Below the pieces are notes generated by a model. It saw only the letters and a list, made by a program, of their open reading frames with translations, had not been told where the DNA came from and searched no databases. Positions 53,479-62,781 of a stretch of 64,000 nt of DNA are shown here, in pieces. How positions within the stretch are numbered: the first letter of the stretch is position 1; the number at the start of each line of letters is the position of its first letter. The DNA is taken from the NCBI RefSeq assembly GCF_000812965.1, contig NZ_JSYN01000006.1, positions 1-64,000 on the forward strand. Direction: 5' to 3'. The position numbers and the translations under genes were made by a program. This stretch comes from Pedobacter kyungheensis (GTDB taxonomy: Bacteria > Bacteroidota > Bacteroidia > Sphingobacteriales > Sphingobacteriaceae).

Positions 53479-54597
53479 ATGAATCCAATTCCTGTTAACA
53501 CTCCCATGCTTAATGGCAACGAGTTAAAATATTTAACAGCCTGCATTGAAACCGGATGGATTAGTAGCGAAGGCCCATTTATTGATAAATTCGAAACACA
53601 ATTCAGTCAGTATATTGGTCCAAAATATGGTGTAGCTGTAAGCAATGGATCTGCTGCATTGGATATTGCAGTAAAGGCATTAAACATTGGCGCTGGGGAT
53701 GAAGTAATTATGCCAACTTTTACGATCATTTCGCCAGCTCAATCAGTTGTTACTGCTGGTGCAGTACCTGTTTTGGTGGATAGCGATCCCATAACCTGGA
53801 ATATGGATGTATCGCAGATTGAAGGAAAAATTACGCCGAGAACAAAAGCTATTCTAGTAGTACACATTTATGGACTCCCCGTTGATATGGGGCCCATACT
53901 TAAACTGGCTAAAAAATACCAGCTAAAAATTATTGAAGATGCTGCAGAAATGCATGGCCAAACCTACAACAGGCAAAAATGCGGCAGTTTTGGCGATCTG
54001 AGTATTTTTAGTTTTTACCCGAATAAACACATTACCACCGGAGAGGGCGGCATGATTTTGACCAACGATTTATCACTGGCTGAAAGATGCAAAAAATTAA
54101 GGAATCTTTGTTTTGAGCCAAACGGACCGAGATTTGTTCACCATGAATTGGGATGGAACTACAGGATGACTAACTTGCAAGCCGCACTTGGTTTAGCGCA
54201 GTTAGAACAGATTGATCACTTTTTAAAAATAAAAAAAGATATTGGTAACACCTATCAAAGCCAGCTTTCTTTTTTAACCGAATTGGGTTTTCGCCTGCCC
54301 AAACCCAACACGGCATTCGCACACAACATTAATTGGGTTTTCGGCATTGTGGCCCCAAGTATTAAAATAAAAGAAATAATTGTTGAGGGGCTAGCTAAAG
54401 AAAAAATTGGTACCAGGCCATTCTTTTGGTGCATGCACCAACAACCTGTTTTTCAGAACATGGGTTTGTTCAAAAATGAATCCTACCCCATTGCCGAAGA
54501 ATTGGCCAATAAAGGTTTTTATTTACCAAGTGGCCTTGGCCTGAAGCAAGAAGAATTAATTAGGGTAACAGAAGTATTAAAAGCAATAATTTCGTAA
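53479..54597 (+). CDS. DegT/DnrJ/EryC1-family sugar aminotransferase, perosamine-synthase-like
   Basis: A 372-residue PLP enzyme. The Schiff-base lysine is K183 in FSFYPNKHITTGEGGMI. The start PVNTPMLNGNELKYL and TGWISSEGPFIDKFE closely follow GDP-perosamine synthases (Per/RfbE), as does the late TRPFFWCMHQQPVF. It would transaminate a 4-keto-6-deoxy nucleotide sugar. The genes making that precursor are not in the window. It forms a block with the methyltransferase and the cupin. Confidence 0.85.
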   Translation: MNPIPVNTPMLNGNELKYLTACIETGWISSEGPFIDKFETQFSQYIGPKYGVAVSNGSAALDIAVKALNIGAGDEVIMPTFTIISPAQSVVTAGAVPVLVDSDPITWNMDVSQIEGKITPRTKAILVVHIYGLPVDMGPILKLAKKYQLKIIEDAAEMHGQTYNRQKCGSFGDLSIFSFYPNKHITTGEGGMILTNDLSLAERCKKLRNLCFEPNGPRFVHHELGWNYRMTNLQAALGLAQLEQIDHFLKIKKDIGNTYQSQLSFLTELGFRLPKPNTAFAHNINWVFGIVAPSIKIKEIIVEGLAKEKIGTRPFFWCMHQQPVFQNMGLFKNESYPIAEELANKGFYLPSGLGLKQEELIRVTEVLKAIIS

Positions 54598-54604
54598 ACT
54601 AGTT

Positions 54605-56014
54605 TTGCTGTTCAACTCGCTCACTTTCGTTTTTTTCTTTGTTGCTGTATTTACAATCTATTATTTACCATTTGTTAAAAAATGGCAAACGCCATTCCTG
54701 GTTATTGTAAGCACCTACTTCTATGGAACAGCTTATTGGAAAGCTACCGCAATACTGTTAATTTCCATTTTGGTTAATGCCATCATAAGTTATAAAGTAA
54801 GTACCGATAAAAAGCAAAATGTAAAGGCCTGGCTTTTTTGGGGTATTGCTTTTAATTTAGCCACCTTATTCTTTTTCAAGTATATCAAGCTATTTACCTT
54901 AACTTTTGTTGATAGTAGCTTACACGCACAACCTTTTTTTCATTTTTTAATTTTAATCCCACTGCCAATAGGTGTTTCATTCTTCACCTTTGAAGGGATT
55001 AGCTTATTGATCGATTCTTATAAGCAAAAAGAAGTGCAAGGTATCATCAAGAACCAAAGCTTTTATAGCCATTTTATACGCTCCAGCTTATTTATTTCTT
55101 TTTTTCCACATTTAATAGCCGGCCCTATCTTAAAGGCAGATCAGTTTATTCCGCAAATGGGGATTAAATATTTTAAAAATATCAACTGGGAAAAAGTATT
55201 TAAGCAGCTCATATTGGGATATTTTTTAAAAATGGTTGTTGCTGATAATTTAAAGGATATTACAGCAGATCTGATTTATCCTTTTGAAATTTATCATCCT
55301 ATCACTTTAATTACCCTGCTATTTGGTTATTCAATTCAGATCTTTGCCGATTTTGCCGGCTATTCGTTAATAGCCCTGGGTTTGGCCAGATTACTGGGTT
55401 ACGATCTCATTAACAATTTTAACTTCCCCTATATCTCGAAAAGTTTTTCCGAATTTTGGACAAGGTGGCATATTTCCCTTTCCAAATGGTTAAAGGAATA
55501 TTTATATATTCCACTGGGAGGCAATAGAAAAGGTGTATTCAGAACTTATTTCAACTTATTTATTGTCATGTTTTTAGGTGGCCTATGGCATGGTGCAACG
55601 TGGAATTTTGCTTTATGGGGCACGGTTCATGGATTAGCGCTTGCCATAGAAAGGCTCATCAGTAACTATTTTAAACCAAATAATGCCACCTGGTACAAGG
55701 CTTTTAAGTTACTTTTGGTTTTTACGGTTGTATCGTTTGCCTGGCTGTTTTTTAAACTCTTAACCATTAATGAAGTTCTTAATTTTTATAAAGCATTGTC
55801 CCCTTCCTATTGGCATGGTTTTACACTGAGCAATAGAGAGTGGTACGTTTTCTTTTATTGTTTGCCTGTTTTATTTTATTACATTTTTCACTTATTAAGA
55901 AACCATTACGCATTGACAATTAATAAGTTAAAACCATTTCTATATGCCTTACTGCTATTTTTAATCCTATCAAATGCAGGCTTTAGTGGTAACTTTATCT
56001 ATTTCAGGTTTTAA
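54605..56014 (+). CDS. Membrane-bound O-acyltransferase (MBOAT, AlgI-like)
   Basis: A 469-residue polytopic enzyme. The start MLFNSLTFVFFFVAVF is typical of AlgI/DltB relatives; the SFSEFWTRWHISLSKWLKEY segment and the catalytic His in GGLWHGATWNFALWG are present. It moves acyl (usually acetyl) groups across the membrane to a secreted polymer. Start codon TTG at 54605, seven bases after the aminotransferase stop; no ATG is near. The stop overlaps the next gene (TAATG). Confidence 0.9.
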   Translation: MLFNSLTFVFFFVAVFTIYYLPFVKKWQTPFLVIVSTYFYGTAYWKATAILLISILVNAIISYKVSTDKKQNVKAWLFWGIAFNLATLFFFKYIKLFTLTFVDSSLHAQPFFHFLILIPLPIGVSFFTFEGISLLIDSYKQKEVQGIIKNQSFYSHFIRSSLFISFFPHLIAGPILKADQFIPQMGIKYFKNINWEKVFKQLILGYFLKMVVADNLKDITADLIYPFEIYHPITLITLLFGYSIQIFADFAGYSLIALGLARLLGYDLINNFNFPYISKSFSEFWTRWHISLSKWLKEYLYIPLGGNRKGVFRTYFNLFIVMFLGGLWHGATWNFALWGTVHGLALAIERLISNYFKPNNATWYKAFKLLLVFTVVSFAWLFFKLLTINEVLNFYKALSPSYWHGFTLSNREWYVFFYCLPVLFYYIFHLLRNHYALTINKLKPFLYALLLFLILSNAGFSGNFIYFRF

Positions 56015-56868
56015 TGCGCTTTATTTTAAAGGTTATTTTCTTGTTTATTATCATTGTTTTGGCTTATACCCTATTTTTAAAGATGTATCCTGTAAAAGCC
56101 AGTTACTACAGCTATTTACAGGAGAACCAGATTCGCGCTGAAGACTTTCACTTCGGTAACCAAACTCATGATATAATAATAGTTGGAAGTTCAATGTCTG
56201 AGGGTTTAATGCTTCCAGGTTTAAGTAAACGTACCACTACATTAAATTTTATTGGTGGCGGAAGCCTTACCGGCTTAGCTTTGATAAAGAAGAAAAAAAA
56301 ACTGCCGAAAGCCATTATACTAGAAACAAATTGGTTAGAACGGCCCCTTGATGAAAACCTGATCAGGCCAGCATTAAACCCAATTTACAGTAGTTTTTTA
56401 AACTATTTACCCTTCTTACAGGAAAAAAACCATCCAATAAATGTTTTAACAGGGCAATTATCATCAGAAACACATACAATTAATTTTAACGAGGCCATGC
56501 GGTATGTCTCATACAATATGAGCAGGAACGTGGAGTTTGAAAACAAATACGTAGATACTTTACAGATTAAAGAATCCGCAGAAAAAATTAAAAGGTATAT
56601 AGATTATTTTGAACGACATGGGGTTAAAATCTATATGATGGAATTACCGGTCCATCCCAAAATGCGGAGTACCAAACGTAATATCGAAACCAAACGTTTT
56701 GTTGAGCTGTATTTTAAAAAGGTTTCAAGAATCCCCCCTTACCCAAATTTAAATGCACTTCAAACTTACGATGGGAATCATCTAGTAGAAAGCAGCAGAG
56801 AAAAATACAGTACTTTTTTGACCAATTTTTTAATAAAGAATAAAAATGATTGGGATCATAACTTTTAA
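56014..56868 (+). CDS. SGNH-hydrolase-like acetyl transfer partner
   Basis: A 284-residue protein with one N-terminal membrane anchor (about 4-22) and a periplasmic SGNH-type domain: GSSMSEG (Ser59/Ser60) is block I and DGNHL (Asp253, His256) is block V. It is translationally coupled to the MBOAT gene, like AlgJ/AlgX, DltD or PatB with their MBOAT partners. It probably puts the acetyl group on the polysaccharide. Confidence 0.75.
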   Translation: MRFILKVIFLFIIIVLAYTLFLKMYPVKASYYSYLQENQIRAEDFHFGNQTHDIIIVGSSMSEGLMLPGLSKRTTTLNFIGGGSLTGLALIKKKKKLPKAIILETNWLERPLDENLIRPALNPIYSSFLNYLPFLQEKNHPINVLTGQLSSETHTINFNEAMRYVSYNMSRNVEFENKYVDTLQIKESAEKIKRYIDYFERHGVKIYMMELPVHPKMRSTKRNIETKRFVELYFKKVSRIPPYPNLNALQTYDGNHLVESSREKYSTFLTNFLIKNKNDWDHNF

Positions 56869-58009
56869 TCGCGATACTTTTACCAATCCCACTTTATATG
56901 GGATAATTGAAGCTCTCGGTAAAAAAGGTATACAAGTAATGTTGTTCAATAACAATAGAGATAGTAAAATCCCTGGTGAATTTAGGCATGTCTCTTATGC
57001 TGATGCGCCCAATGGCCTAATCTTTCCAAAAAGGCCCAACAAGCTCTTGCATTACCTCAAAGTTTTTTGGAGCATGTTTTTTTTTATCAAAAAAAATAAA
57101 ATCAAACACCTTATCGCAGTTGATCCTGCTGGTTTGGTACTCACCGGTCGGATTAGGGTGTTTAATAAAAATTTAAATATACACTACTGCTCTTTTGAAA
57201 TCTTTTTTCAAAATGAAATTGCAGCAGACCCAGCCTTGGTTAAATTAAAAAAAGAAGAATCGAAATACAGTAAAATACTCTCTTCAATTATCATACAAGA
57301 TGAAATCAGAAAAGAGCTTTTAGTAAAGGAAAACAAAATTAAATACTTTAACAACTGGTTCCTTATTCCCGTATATCCTATCATTAATAAAAATTATCAG
57401 GGCAAGAAGTATATAAAAGCCGACTTTGGCCTTCAGCAGAGCGATACCGTTTATGTACACACTGGGAGTGTGGCTGAATGGTCGGGCATTAATCAGATTA
57501 TTGATACCATTGAAAATGGGCTAGCTCCAAATCAATACATACTTATCCACAGCAAAACTAAATTCCATCCCGAAAACCCAGTTTTTGTCAAATTAAATGC
57601 GCTTAAGACCCAAGGGAAAAACGTAATTATACATGATGATGTTTTCGAAAATTATAATGATTATTTGAGCTTTTTAAGCTGCTTTGATTATGGAATTGTA
57701 ATGTATGTTCCGGATGACGGTATTTTTACAGGGATGAACATTAAAGAAATAGGTTTATCATCGGGCAAATTCTCAGCTTTCTTATCTCAAAACATGCCTG
57801 TTTTATTATCTCCATGCCGCAGTTATGTATCTATATTAGCGGATTACAAAATTGGTGAATTAATTACGCCAGAAAAAAATCTCAGCTTTCATATTTTAAA
57901 CGGAAGCCTAAAAGGAATTGATGCTTCTAACTGCGCTAAGTTCTTCGAGGAGCGTCTAATGGTAAGCCATATTGTTGATCAATTTTTATCGCAACTTTTA
58001 AACCATTAG
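56846..58009 (+). CDS. Putative GT-B glycosyltransferase
   Basis: A 387-residue protein with the GT-B layout: an N-terminal Rossmann-like half (MIGIITFNRDTFTNPTLYGI, then IKHLIAVDPAG) and a C-terminal half with VYVHTGSVAEWSGINQI and ENYNDYLSFLSCFDYGIVMY, the donor-side segments of GT4-like enzymes. Sequence similarity to named families is low. It overlaps the SGNH gene by 23 bases and directly precedes a GT2 gene. Confidence 0.65.
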   Translation: MIGIITFNRDTFTNPTLYGIIEALGKKGIQVMLFNNNRDSKIPGEFRHVSYADAPNGLIFPKRPNKLLHYLKVFWSMFFFIKKNKIKHLIAVDPAGLVLTGRIRVFNKNLNIHYCSFEIFFQNEIAADPALVKLKKEESKYSKILSSIIIQDEIRKELLVKENKIKYFNNWFLIPVYPIINKNYQGKKYIKADFGLQQSDTVYVHTGSVAEWSGINQIIDTIENGLAPNQYILIHSKTKFHPENPVFVKLNALKTQGKNVIIHDDVFENYNDYLSFLSCFDYGIVMYVPDDGIFTGMNIKEIGLSSGKFSAFLSQNMPVLLSPCRSYVSILADYKIGELITPEKNLSFHILNGSLKGIDASNCAKFFEERLMVSHIVDQFLSQLLNH

Positions 58010-59026
58010 ATGAAAAATCTTATTACCGAAAATAATGGGTTGCTAAACGAATTACCGCAAAATACAAATTTGAAGGCTTGGCCATGGGATAAAGAGGTAG
58101 ATCCTAAAATTTATAGCATTAAAAAGGACTGGCCAAAAATATCGATTGTTACACCAAGCTATAACCAGGGCGTATATTTGGAGCAAACCATCAGATCAAT
58201 TCTCCTTCAAAACTATCCTAACCTCGAATACATCATTATAGATGGAGGAAGCACTGATAATAGTAAAGAAATTATTGAAAAATACAGCCAGTTTATTAAT
58301 TATTGGATATCAGAAAAAGATAATGGACAGGCAAATGCCATTAACAAGGGTTTGCATTTGATTAGCGGCGATTTATTTAATTGGATAAACAGTGATGATT
58401 TTCTTGAATATGGGGCGTTATTTGAGTTAGGAATATGCTTTAAAGGCACTGATCAGATTATTGCAGGATCGGTAAATAACTTTAAGGAAGTTGACGATAG
58501 TAAGAATGTTGATGATAGCTATTATGGCTTGATCAAAAACACTGGCCTGAATATAGATAATTATTTTGCTCAGAACGGAAGTTTTAATTTTCATCAGCCA
58601 GGCGTATGGCTAGGAAGAGCATTGATCCAGAACCAAGCGATAGATGAACATTTACATTTTGGATTTGATGCTAAATTCATCTTATCTATACTGGAAAATT
58701 ACCCATTAGTTAATTATACCGCCAGTATCCTAGTTAATTTTAGGTTACATGAGTTGTCTAAGACTTTAAAAGATCAGGCTAAATTTGGAGAAGAAATCTA
58801 TAAGATTTATCAGTACTATATTGAACATGGGAATTTAAAAATTTCGCGATTGGCAAAGACTGGCCTCGACCGAATGAGCTGGATGGCCCATATAAATGCC
58901 ATTGCCTCAAGTTTGTATCCAAAACAGCAAAAAATTGGCTTAATAATTAAGGGAATTTGGGAAAAGCCAACAAAAAGACTTAACAGATTTAGTTTAGGGT
59001 GTATCAAAGATATTTTAATTTCCTAA
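58010..59026 (+). CDS. Family 2 glycosyltransferase
   Basis: A 338-residue GT-A enzyme with an N-terminal leader of about 40 residues before the core. PKISIVTPSYNQGVYLEQTI, YIIIDGGSTDNSKEII, EKDNGQANAINKGL and the WINSDDFL metal site are in order. The last 100 residues are helical and may bind acceptor or membrane. The start abuts the previous stop (TAGATG). Confidence 0.9.
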   Translation: MKNLITENNGLLNELPQNTNLKAWPWDKEVDPKIYSIKKDWPKISIVTPSYNQGVYLEQTIRSILLQNYPNLEYIIIDGGSTDNSKEIIEKYSQFINYWISEKDNGQANAINKGLHLISGDLFNWINSDDFLEYGALFELGICFKGTDQIIAGSVNNFKEVDDSKNVDDSYYGLIKNTGLNIDNYFAQNGSFNFHQPGVWLGRALIQNQAIDEHLHFGFDAKFILSILENYPLVNYTASILVNFRLHELSKTLKDQAKFGEEIYKIYQYYIEHGNLKISRLAKTGLDRMSWMAHINAIASSLYPKQQKIGLIIKGIWEKPTKRLNRFSLGCIKDILIS

Positions 59027-59964
59027 AACGAAAACAAATACAGCTGATTATTGATGAGCTGTACAGAAAGCCGAAATCGTATTTACGGTTAGTGAAACGA
59101 TTTGGCGGCCATATGCAATACAGGAAAATGATTAATGGATCCGAACAGATGAAAGCCGAAGCGTACAGATTACCTCCTGTTTATTCTTATCCCGATGGCC
59201 TACCTGTTTATTTCCTTACAGGAAAGCAGTTCTTATATCAAACCCTTTTCTGTATCAGATCCTTAACTCAACTCACAGATGAAAAATTTAAGTTTATTTT
59301 GATGGATGATGGCACTTTTGATACAGAACTTAATGAAATAGTTGCCAAACTTTTACCGGGGGCAGAATTGGTTACCTTAGATACAATCAATCAAAACCTG
59401 GATACCGTTTTGCCATTAGGTAAGTATCCTGTAATCAGACAGAAAAGAAAAGTTTACAACCATTTAAAAAAATTAACCGATATCCATACCTACAAACCAG
59501 GTACAAATAAGCTGATATTGGATTCGGATATGTTATTCTGGAAAGAGCCTGTAGCCGTAATAAATTGGCTTAAAAAACCAAACGGCATTATTGATATAGC
59601 AGATAGCACTCAATCTTATGGCTATTCTACATCCTTAATGGAAGAGCTTTGCGGGTTTCAACTTACTCCAATGTTAAATGTTGGTCTTATCGGATTTAAT
59701 TCAGCAATAATCGATTGGGAAAAGATCGAACTTTGGATACAGACACTGGAAAATCAAGAAGGAACCACTTATTTTTTAGAACAGGCCTTAACAGCCATGC
59801 TCGTTTCTTGCAATAGAAACGAAAGGCGTTTGCCGAAAGAAGAATATATTGTAAATCCTAGCAACAAACAAGTTGAAAACCAAGAAGGAACGCTTCATCA
59901 TTACGTTGATTTATCCAAAAAGCCTTATTTTATTTCAGCGTGGAAAAGCCTAAAAGCTAAATGA
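58999..59964 (+). CDS. Glycosyltransferase, GT-A fold, GT8-like
   Basis: A 321-residue protein. YFLTGKQFLYQTLFCIRSL opens the fold, FKFILMDDGTFD follows, and KLILDSDMLFWKEP holds the DxD metal motif (Asp-Ser-Asp); MLNVGLIGFNS is the acceptor-side segment. The start GTG at 58999 overlaps the previous gene by 28 bases; a later start would cut the leader, not the fold. The acceptor is unknown. Confidence 0.7.
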   Translation: MYQRYFNFLKRKQIQLIIDELYRKPKSYLRLVKRFGGHMQYRKMINGSEQMKAEAYRLPPVYSYPDGLPVYFLTGKQFLYQTLFCIRSLTQLTDEKFKFILMDDGTFDTELNEIVAKLLPGAELVTLDTINQNLDTVLPLGKYPVIRQKRKVYNHLKKLTDIHTYKPGTNKLILDSDMLFWKEPVAVINWLKKPNGIIDIADSTQSYGYSTSLMEELCGFQLTPMLNVGLIGFNSAIIDWEKIELWIQTLENQEGTTYFLEQALTAMLVSCNRNERRLPKEEYIVNPSNKQVENQEGTLHHYVDLSKKPYFISAWKSLKAK

Positions 59965-60941
59965 TTAAACAAGATCTGGTCACTGTAATTATTCCATTTT
60001 ATAATGCATCTATTTACTTAAATAAATGCGTTGAATCGGTTATTGCACAAACCTGGCCAGAAATCGAAATTATTTTGGTAGATGATGGATCTACAGATGG
60101 TTCTTTAGCGTTGGCCAGTGCCTACAGAGCAGAAAACATCAGGCTATTTTCGTTAAAAAAAGGTGGAGCAGCAAGGGCAAGAAATAAAGGCATGCTGGAA
60201 GCAAAGGGCAGCTATATTCAGTTTTTGGATGCAGATGATTTTATTTCGGCAGATAAAATTGAACAACAGGTGCTAGCTGCCGCTCAAAACCCTGGTAAAC
60301 TAATGGTTTGTAGCACCATTCATTTTCAAAAAGAAGATCAGCTTCCTACATTGTTGCCTTCAGCGTATGAAGAAAGGTTTATCAAAAGTACGGATGATCC
60401 TGTTTATTTTTTAACCCGGCTATGGGGCGGTTTAGATAATAAAGGGGCTATGGTACAGCCTAATACCTGGCTTACCCCAAAAAAGATTATTGATAAAGCT
60501 GGTTTTTGGAACGAAAACCTAACACTGGATGACGATGGCGAATTTTTCTCGAGAGTTGTACTCCAATCAAAAGGAATAGTAAAAACTGAAGGATATAATT
60601 ATTATAGAAAATCTACAGGCGCTAAAAATCTTTCTGCTAGTCAAACTAAATCCGCCTATCAAAGCCTGCTCGAGTCTGCATTGTCTAAAAAGGAACAACT
60701 GTTAAGTAGAACAGATTCGCACGATGCAAACTTTGCCATTTACAGGCTTTTGCATAATGTAGCAGTTTTAAGTTACCCCAATTACCCCACAATTTCGGCC
60801 AAAGCATTAGCAGAATTACCCCCCATCGATCGTAAGTTTAGTGCAGATGTAGGAGGTGGCAAGCTCGCCAAAACTCTTAACTATATTTTGGGTTGGAAGT
60901 TTACACGAAAATTAATGGCATTTAAAACTAAACTTGCATGA
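59961..60941 (+). CDS. Family 2 glycosyltransferase
   Basis: A 326-residue GT-A enzyme. VTVIIPFYNASIYLNKCVES, IEIILVDDGSTDGSLALA, GGAARARNKGMLEA and FLDADDFI are all classic; the acceptor-side ENLTLDDDGEF fits the catalytic base region. ATGA overlaps join it to both neighbours. Likely adds a sugar to the growing repeat unit. Confidence 0.92.
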   Translation: MIKQDLVTVIIPFYNASIYLNKCVESVIAQTWPEIEIILVDDGSTDGSLALASAYRAENIRLFSLKKGGAARARNKGMLEAKGSYIQFLDADDFISADKIEQQVLAAAQNPGKLMVCSTIHFQKEDQLPTLLPSAYEERFIKSTDDPVYFLTRLWGGLDNKGAMVQPNTWLTPKKIIDKAGFWNENLTLDDDGEFFSRVVLQSKGIVKTEGYNYYRKSTGAKNLSASQTKSAYQSLLESALSKKEQLLSRTDSHDANFAIYRLLHNVAVLSYPNYPTISAKALAELPPIDRKFSADVGGGKLAKTLNYILGWKFTRKLMAFKTKLA

Positions 60942-61642
60942 TAGCAATTGTATCCTCATGCTTATATCCAGAGGAAAAAAAAGGGGAATCAAAACGGAGC
61001 CATTTTACCCGCGAAGAGCGAGAAAGGCAAACCATTTCGACCTTAAGGGCGCTCGAAAACTGTAATTTTAGCCAAATTATCCTGGTTGATAATTCTGTCT
61101 CCACTAATCTGGATGTAATTAATTCAGCCTGCAAAGCTGTTCAGGTGATACACGTTAAACAATATCAATTTATCAATAAAGGCATAAACGAATTTTTAAT
61201 GCTTTTGGCCATATTGGATATTTTACCCGAAAATGAACCTATTTTTAAAATAAGTGCACGCTATTTACCCAACGAAAATTTTAAAGCCAACTTTGATGAA
61301 GCATATGATTTTAAAGTTAAGCCATACCATTTGGGTACTAAAAGCTCGTCTATTTCTACAAGGGGGTATTTTGTAAGAAATAAGCACATTTATGAAGACT
61401 TTCTGCTCAAAACCTTGAATGAAACTTTCTCCTATGAACAAAGAGTGGTTGGCATACGAAGCTTAATCAATTTTGTCAAACAGTTTTTAAAACCAGTTTT
61501 TAATGTCCCCCGTGGTGCGTCCGTTGAATTTGCAGGGGCTAGAGTGTTGAAATATGCTGGCTACCATACGGAGTATGTTGACAAACTGGGTATTAGCGGC
61601 ACTATAGCCGGATTCGAAAACAAAAGCATTATTGAAGAATGA
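60938..61642 (+). CDS. Uncharacterised glycan-locus protein, possibly GT-A-like
   Basis: A 234-residue cytoplasmic protein of unknown family. The order beta strand (MIAIVSSCLYP), ILVDNSVST and a conserved-looking ISARYLPN suggests a nucleotide-sugar-binding fold, but no clear DxD motif is seen. It is translationally coupled to the genes before and after it, so it belongs to the operon. Confidence 0.5.
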   Translation: MIAIVSSCLYPEEKKGESKRSHFTREERERQTISTLRALENCNFSQIILVDNSVSTNLDVINSACKAVQVIHVKQYQFINKGINEFLMLLAILDILPENEPIFKISARYLPNENFKANFDEAYDFKVKPYHLGTKSSSISTRGYFVRNKHIYEDFLLKTLNETFSYEQRVVGIRSLINFVKQFLKPVFNVPRGASVEFAGARVLKYAGYHTEYVDKLGISGTIAGFENKSIIEE

Positions 61643-62781
61643 AAATTTTTCTTTCCTTCTTTCAATCAAAAACCCAACACCCCATACCTGCATACGGCTT
61701 TTGGGAATACTATATTAAAAACGGTATTACAGAAGCCGGATGCCAATATATTGAATGCAGTGATGTTGATTGGGCGCAGGGCCTCGTTCAACAATCTGAT
61801 CAGGAATTTCAGGATTGGAAAAGTTTTACCTGGAGCAGGGTGCTGAAACAGGTTAAAGAGCAGGGGGCTGATTTATTTCTAAGCTATTTATACCCGCAGC
61901 AAATAGATGAAAGTAGTATTCGCGAACTAAAAAAAATGGGTGTGTTTTGTGTCAATTTTTTTTGTGATCATGTTCGGCTTTACCGTTCGGTGCCTAAAGC
62001 ATTTCATGTTTTCAATTTGAACTGGGTACCAGAATATAAAGCCATTAAATTTTATCAAAAAGCCAGGTTAAACTACCTTAACCTGCCCATGCCAATGTGG
62101 GTCGAGCCAAAATATAGATCATTTAACAAAACTGAAAATAATCAGATTTCTTTTATCGGATCAAAAGATATCCAAAGGCATTTACTATTCGACTCCTTAA
62201 TTAAGCATAACCCCGAACGGATAATTAACATTTACGGAAGCGATTGGCTAAATAAGGATCGGCTTTCAAGTATACCTGCCAGTTCAGCCAGGCAAAAAAT
62301 TTTAAACCAGTTAGATTTTATACGGCAAAATGGATTTTATGCTTATACCAATAAAATCAGATCACGTTCTTACAAAGCGCCATCAACATCGGCACTGGAC
62401 CGTTTATTTAAGGGTAAGCCCGATTTTGAAAACTATATCAAAATCACTAAAGAAAGCAATATCATCATTGGAGTTAACCGGTATCCCAGCTTTAATTATC
62501 CGCCGCAAAAACCAAATACTTACTCGCGCTTAAGGGATATTGAAGCACCAATGCTTGGAGCCTGCTATTTAACCGAATGGACCGAAGGCATTGATGAACT
62601 ATACGAAACTGGAAAGGAGATTGTAACATATACCAGTGCCCAAGAACTTGACGAACAATGCAGCAGGCTGCTGGCAGATAAAAAAATGAGGATGCAATTA
62701 AGAGAAGCTGGGCAGAAAAGAGCACTATCTGATCATTCGATCAGCGCTTCAATCCAAAAAATTATTGAGCATTTAACTTGA
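61639..62781 (+). CDS. CgeB-like glycosyltransferase (GT-B)
   Basis: A 380-residue protein. The N-terminal half contains NFFCDHVRLYRSV and FNLNWVPEY; the C-terminal half has SFIGSKDIQRH and the conserved RLRDIEAPMLGACYLTEWTE followed by ADKKMRMQLREAGQKRAL, typical of CgeB/DUF3880-type transferases. ATG overlaps the previous stop by 4 bases. Confidence 0.75.
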   Translation: MKIFLSFFQSKTQHPIPAYGFWEYYIKNGITEAGCQYIECSDVDWAQGLVQQSDQEFQDWKSFTWSRVLKQVKEQGADLFLSYLYPQQIDESSIRELKKMGVFCVNFFCDHVRLYRSVPKAFHVFNLNWVPEYKAIKFYQKARLNYLNLPMPMWVEPKYRSFNKTENNQISFIGSKDIQRHLLFDSLIKHNPERIINIYGSDWLNKDRLSSIPASSARQKILNQLDFIRQNGFYAYTNKIRSRSYKAPSTSALDRLFKGKPDFENYIKITKESNIIIGVNRYPSFNYPPQKPNTYSRLRDIEAPMLGACYLTEWTEGIDELYETGKEIVTYTSAQELDEQCSRLLADKKMRMQLREAGQKRALSDHSISASIQKIIEHLT

